From assembly GCA_947252975.1 (NCBI GenBank), contig CAMXWX010000057.1:1-5712 (forward strand): a stretch of 5,712 bases of DNA. Reading direction: 5' to 3'. This document shows positions 4,855 to 5,712 of this stretch, piece by piece. The DNA is from an uncultured Gardnerella sp. (lineage in GTDB: Bacteria > Actinomycetota > Actinomycetes > Actinomycetales > Bifidobacteriaceae). The stretch's first letter is position 1; every line of letters starts with the position of its first letter. The notes below the pieces were generated by a model that worked only from the letters and a program-made list of their open reading frames with translations, ran no database searches and had not been told where the DNA came from. A program made the translations under genes and the position numbers.

Positions 4855-5472
4855 ATGTTAGAAAGTAGACCTGAATTTAAAGATATAAAATCATTTGAAG
4901 AATTCAACAAATATTATTGGTATCGAGAGGAGTTATCAAAAGTTTGTAAGTCTCTTGGATTAGAATATAGAGGAACAAAAAAGGAACTGAATTATATTAT
5001 AGAAGAATATTTTAAGGGAAATAAAATAAAAAAATCTTCAAGGAATAAAAATAAAAAGATAACTGATAATATAACATTAAATACTCCATTACTAGAATGT
5101 GGATTTTCATTCAATCAAAAATTTAGAGACTATTTTTCAGAGCAAACTGGAATTAAGCCATTTAAATTTAATGCGAATATGGCAGAAGCTTGGCGAAAAG
5201 TAAAAAGAAAGAACGACAAAAATTTTACAATTAAAAATATGCTTGATGTATATAATGGAGACTCTGATTACGCAAAATATGATAATACTACTAACCAATG
5301 GAACCAGTTTGTAAAAGATTTTAACTTAGATGAACGTAGTGATAAATTTTCTAATAAGATGAAAGTTGCTGCAATTCTTTGGAACGAAGTGAGAGAATCT
5401 AACCAAAGTAAAGTATATTCAAAAGAGCTTTTAAGCAAATATGCAGATAAAATAAAAGGATATTGTAAATGA
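4855..5472 (+). CDS. SAP domain protein with DUF6434-like region
   Basis: This is a 205-residue basic, Lys/Asn-rich protein without signal peptide or membrane segments. Residues about 22-55 (WYREELSKVCKSLGLEYRG followed by TKKELNYIIEEYF) fit a SAP helix-loop-helix, a nucleic-acid-binding motif. A charged Lys/Asn/Ser linker (56-69) follows. Residues about 70-133, with FSFNQKFRDYFSEQTG, FKFN and a WRKVKRKNDKNFTIKNMLDVY end, resemble DUF6434, which often follows SAP in Firmicutes proteins. The C-terminus (148-205) looks helical and carries QWNQFVKDFNLDE and AAILWNEVRES. DNA or RNA binding is inferred; no catalytic motif is seen. ATG 4855 has GAGGG (4843-4847) seven bases upstream. The gene is strongly AT-rich (14 of 60 G/C in 4861-4920) and uses many AAA, AAT and ATA codons, pointing to transfer from a low-GC donor. 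It is separated from GNAT by 195 bp containing its own leader repeats. Confidence 0.8.
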   Translation: MLESRPEFKDIKSFEEFNKYYWYREELSKVCKSLGLEYRGTKKELNYIIEEYFKGNKIKKSSRNKNKKITDNITLNTPLLECGFSFNQKFRDYFSEQTGIKPFKFNANMAEAWRKVKRKNDKNFTIKNMLDVYNGDSDYAKYDNTTNQWNQFVKDFNLDERSDKFSNKMKVAAILWNEVRESNQSKVYSKELLSKYADKIKGYCK

Positions 5473-5481
5473 GTAAATTCT

Positions 5482-5506
5482 ACATTATATAATGTGCATT
5501 ATATAT
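5482..5506. repeat. AT-rich palindrome and hairpin after the SAP gene
   Basis: ACATTATATAATGT (5482-5495) is a perfect 14-bp palindrome. CATTATATA occurs at 5483-5491 and 5497-5505, so TATATAAT (5486-5493) can also pair with ATTATATA (5498-5505) around GTGC. It begins nine bases after the stop codon. It may stabilise or end the transcript or bind a regulator; the stem has no G-C pairs and no T-run, so termination would be weak. Confidence 0.5.
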
Positions 5507-5522
5507 CAAAAATATAAAACTA

Positions 5523-5620
5523 GATATGTTTCCAAATACGTACTAGTATAAAAAACCTATGATATGTTTACCAATACGAGGAAAACATTAAAAAAAGTCA
5601 ATGATATGTTCGCGAAAACG
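5523..5620 (+). repeat. Three 18-bp direct repeats, consensus GATATGTTTNCNAATACG
   Basis: Copies are GATATGTTTCCAAATACG (5523-5540), GATATGTTTACCAATACG (5561-5578) and GATATGTTCGCGAAAACG (5603-5620). A fourth, GATATGTTTCTGCATACG, lies at 4726-4743. All begin with the invariant GATATGTT and end with ACG. The spacing of 38 and 42 bp start to start is near four helical turns. The inner part, GTWWNNNNAWAC-like, has loose dyad symmetry, as a protein-binding site would. Confidence 0.75.
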
Positions 5621-5682
5621 AAAAAATGAACTTTTTATCCATAGTGTTGACTCCAGGCAACTGGCGACAATGAGTTTAATGT
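5603..5682 (+). promoter_or_regulatory. Second leader module, probably serving a gene beyond the window
   Basis: The order matches 4726-4785: the 18-mer (5603-5620), then TAGTGTTGACTC (5642-5653, one difference, same 39-bp offset), then GTTTAATGT (5674-5682). Compared with the first module, 20 extra bases (5654-5673) separate the last two parts. TTGACT (5647-5652) looks like a -35 box, but no -10 box stands at normal distance (TTTAAT at 5675 is 22 bp away). Confidence 0.4.
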
Positions 5683-5685
5683 AAC

Positions 5686-5696
5686 CTACAGTGTAG
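5686..5696. promoter_or_regulatory. Operator-like dyad CTACA-G-TGTAG
   Basis: A perfect 5-bp inverted repeat around one base lies just after the second leader module. A wider pair, AATGAG (5669-5674) and CTCATT (5702-5707), encloses it. Such nested dyads are typical of repressor or MerR-type sites; no regulator gene is in the window, so the role is inferred. Confidence 0.3.
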
Positions 5697-5712
5697 ACCA
5701 GCTCATTACAGA

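Noticed and set aside
5523..5620. CRISPR-like direct repeats
   Set aside because: The units are 18 bp and diverged, gaps are only 20-24 bp and unequal, there are just three copies, and no cas gene is present.

Overview
The window looks like a chromosomal segment from a low-GC member of the Bifidobacteriaceae; Gardnerella is my best guess. The evidence is the actinobacterial block DUF3710 – DUF3159 – TRAM/TrmA-type RNA methyltransferase behind a typical exonuclease III. Base composition is moderate in this block (26 of 60 G/C in 3241-3300) and far lower at the right end (14 of 60 in 4861-4920). The genus is an inference from gene content and composition.

Regions: 1-525 is the 3' part of exonuclease III (xth), followed by an intergenic region with a possible intrinsic terminator. 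705-3789 is a compact same-strand set of three genes spaced 24 and 37 nt apart, probably one operon. It encodes a DUF3710 protein, a polytopic DUF3159 membrane protein, and a class I SAM-dependent RNA methyltransferase that lacks the iron-sulfur cysteines of the RumA/RlmD family. 3790-4188 holds no large gene but is dense in structure: a 17-bp inverted-repeat arm, two AACGTT-centred palindromes, a perfect 19-bp hairpin made of twin ATCGCGCGAT palindromes, and a 31-codon small ORF. 4189-4659 is a GNAT acetyltransferase that probably starts at TTG, and 4855-5472 is a SAP + DUF6434-like protein. Both are AT-rich, Firmicutes-looking genes. The last 240 bases contain AT palindromes and three more copies of an 18-bp motif.

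The most interesting part is 3832 to the window end. It reads as an array of small accessory genes, each preceded by a recurring leader. The pieces GTTAAAAGGTT, GAACATGTCGA and a 27-bp repeat occur in the same order before both accessory genes. The 27-bp repeat would encode AEALVLMT in the same frame both times, with a stop shortly after. A second leader signature, GATATGTT-N31-TAGTGTTKACTC followed by GTTTAATGT, occurs before the SAP gene and again at the right end, suggesting that another cassette gene lies just beyond the window. The GNAT unit is also bounded by a perfect 17-bp inverted repeat (3832-3848 / 4682-4698). The xth-to-methyltransferase part is ordinary core genome; the right third looks like a cassette-type insertion downstream of the operon.
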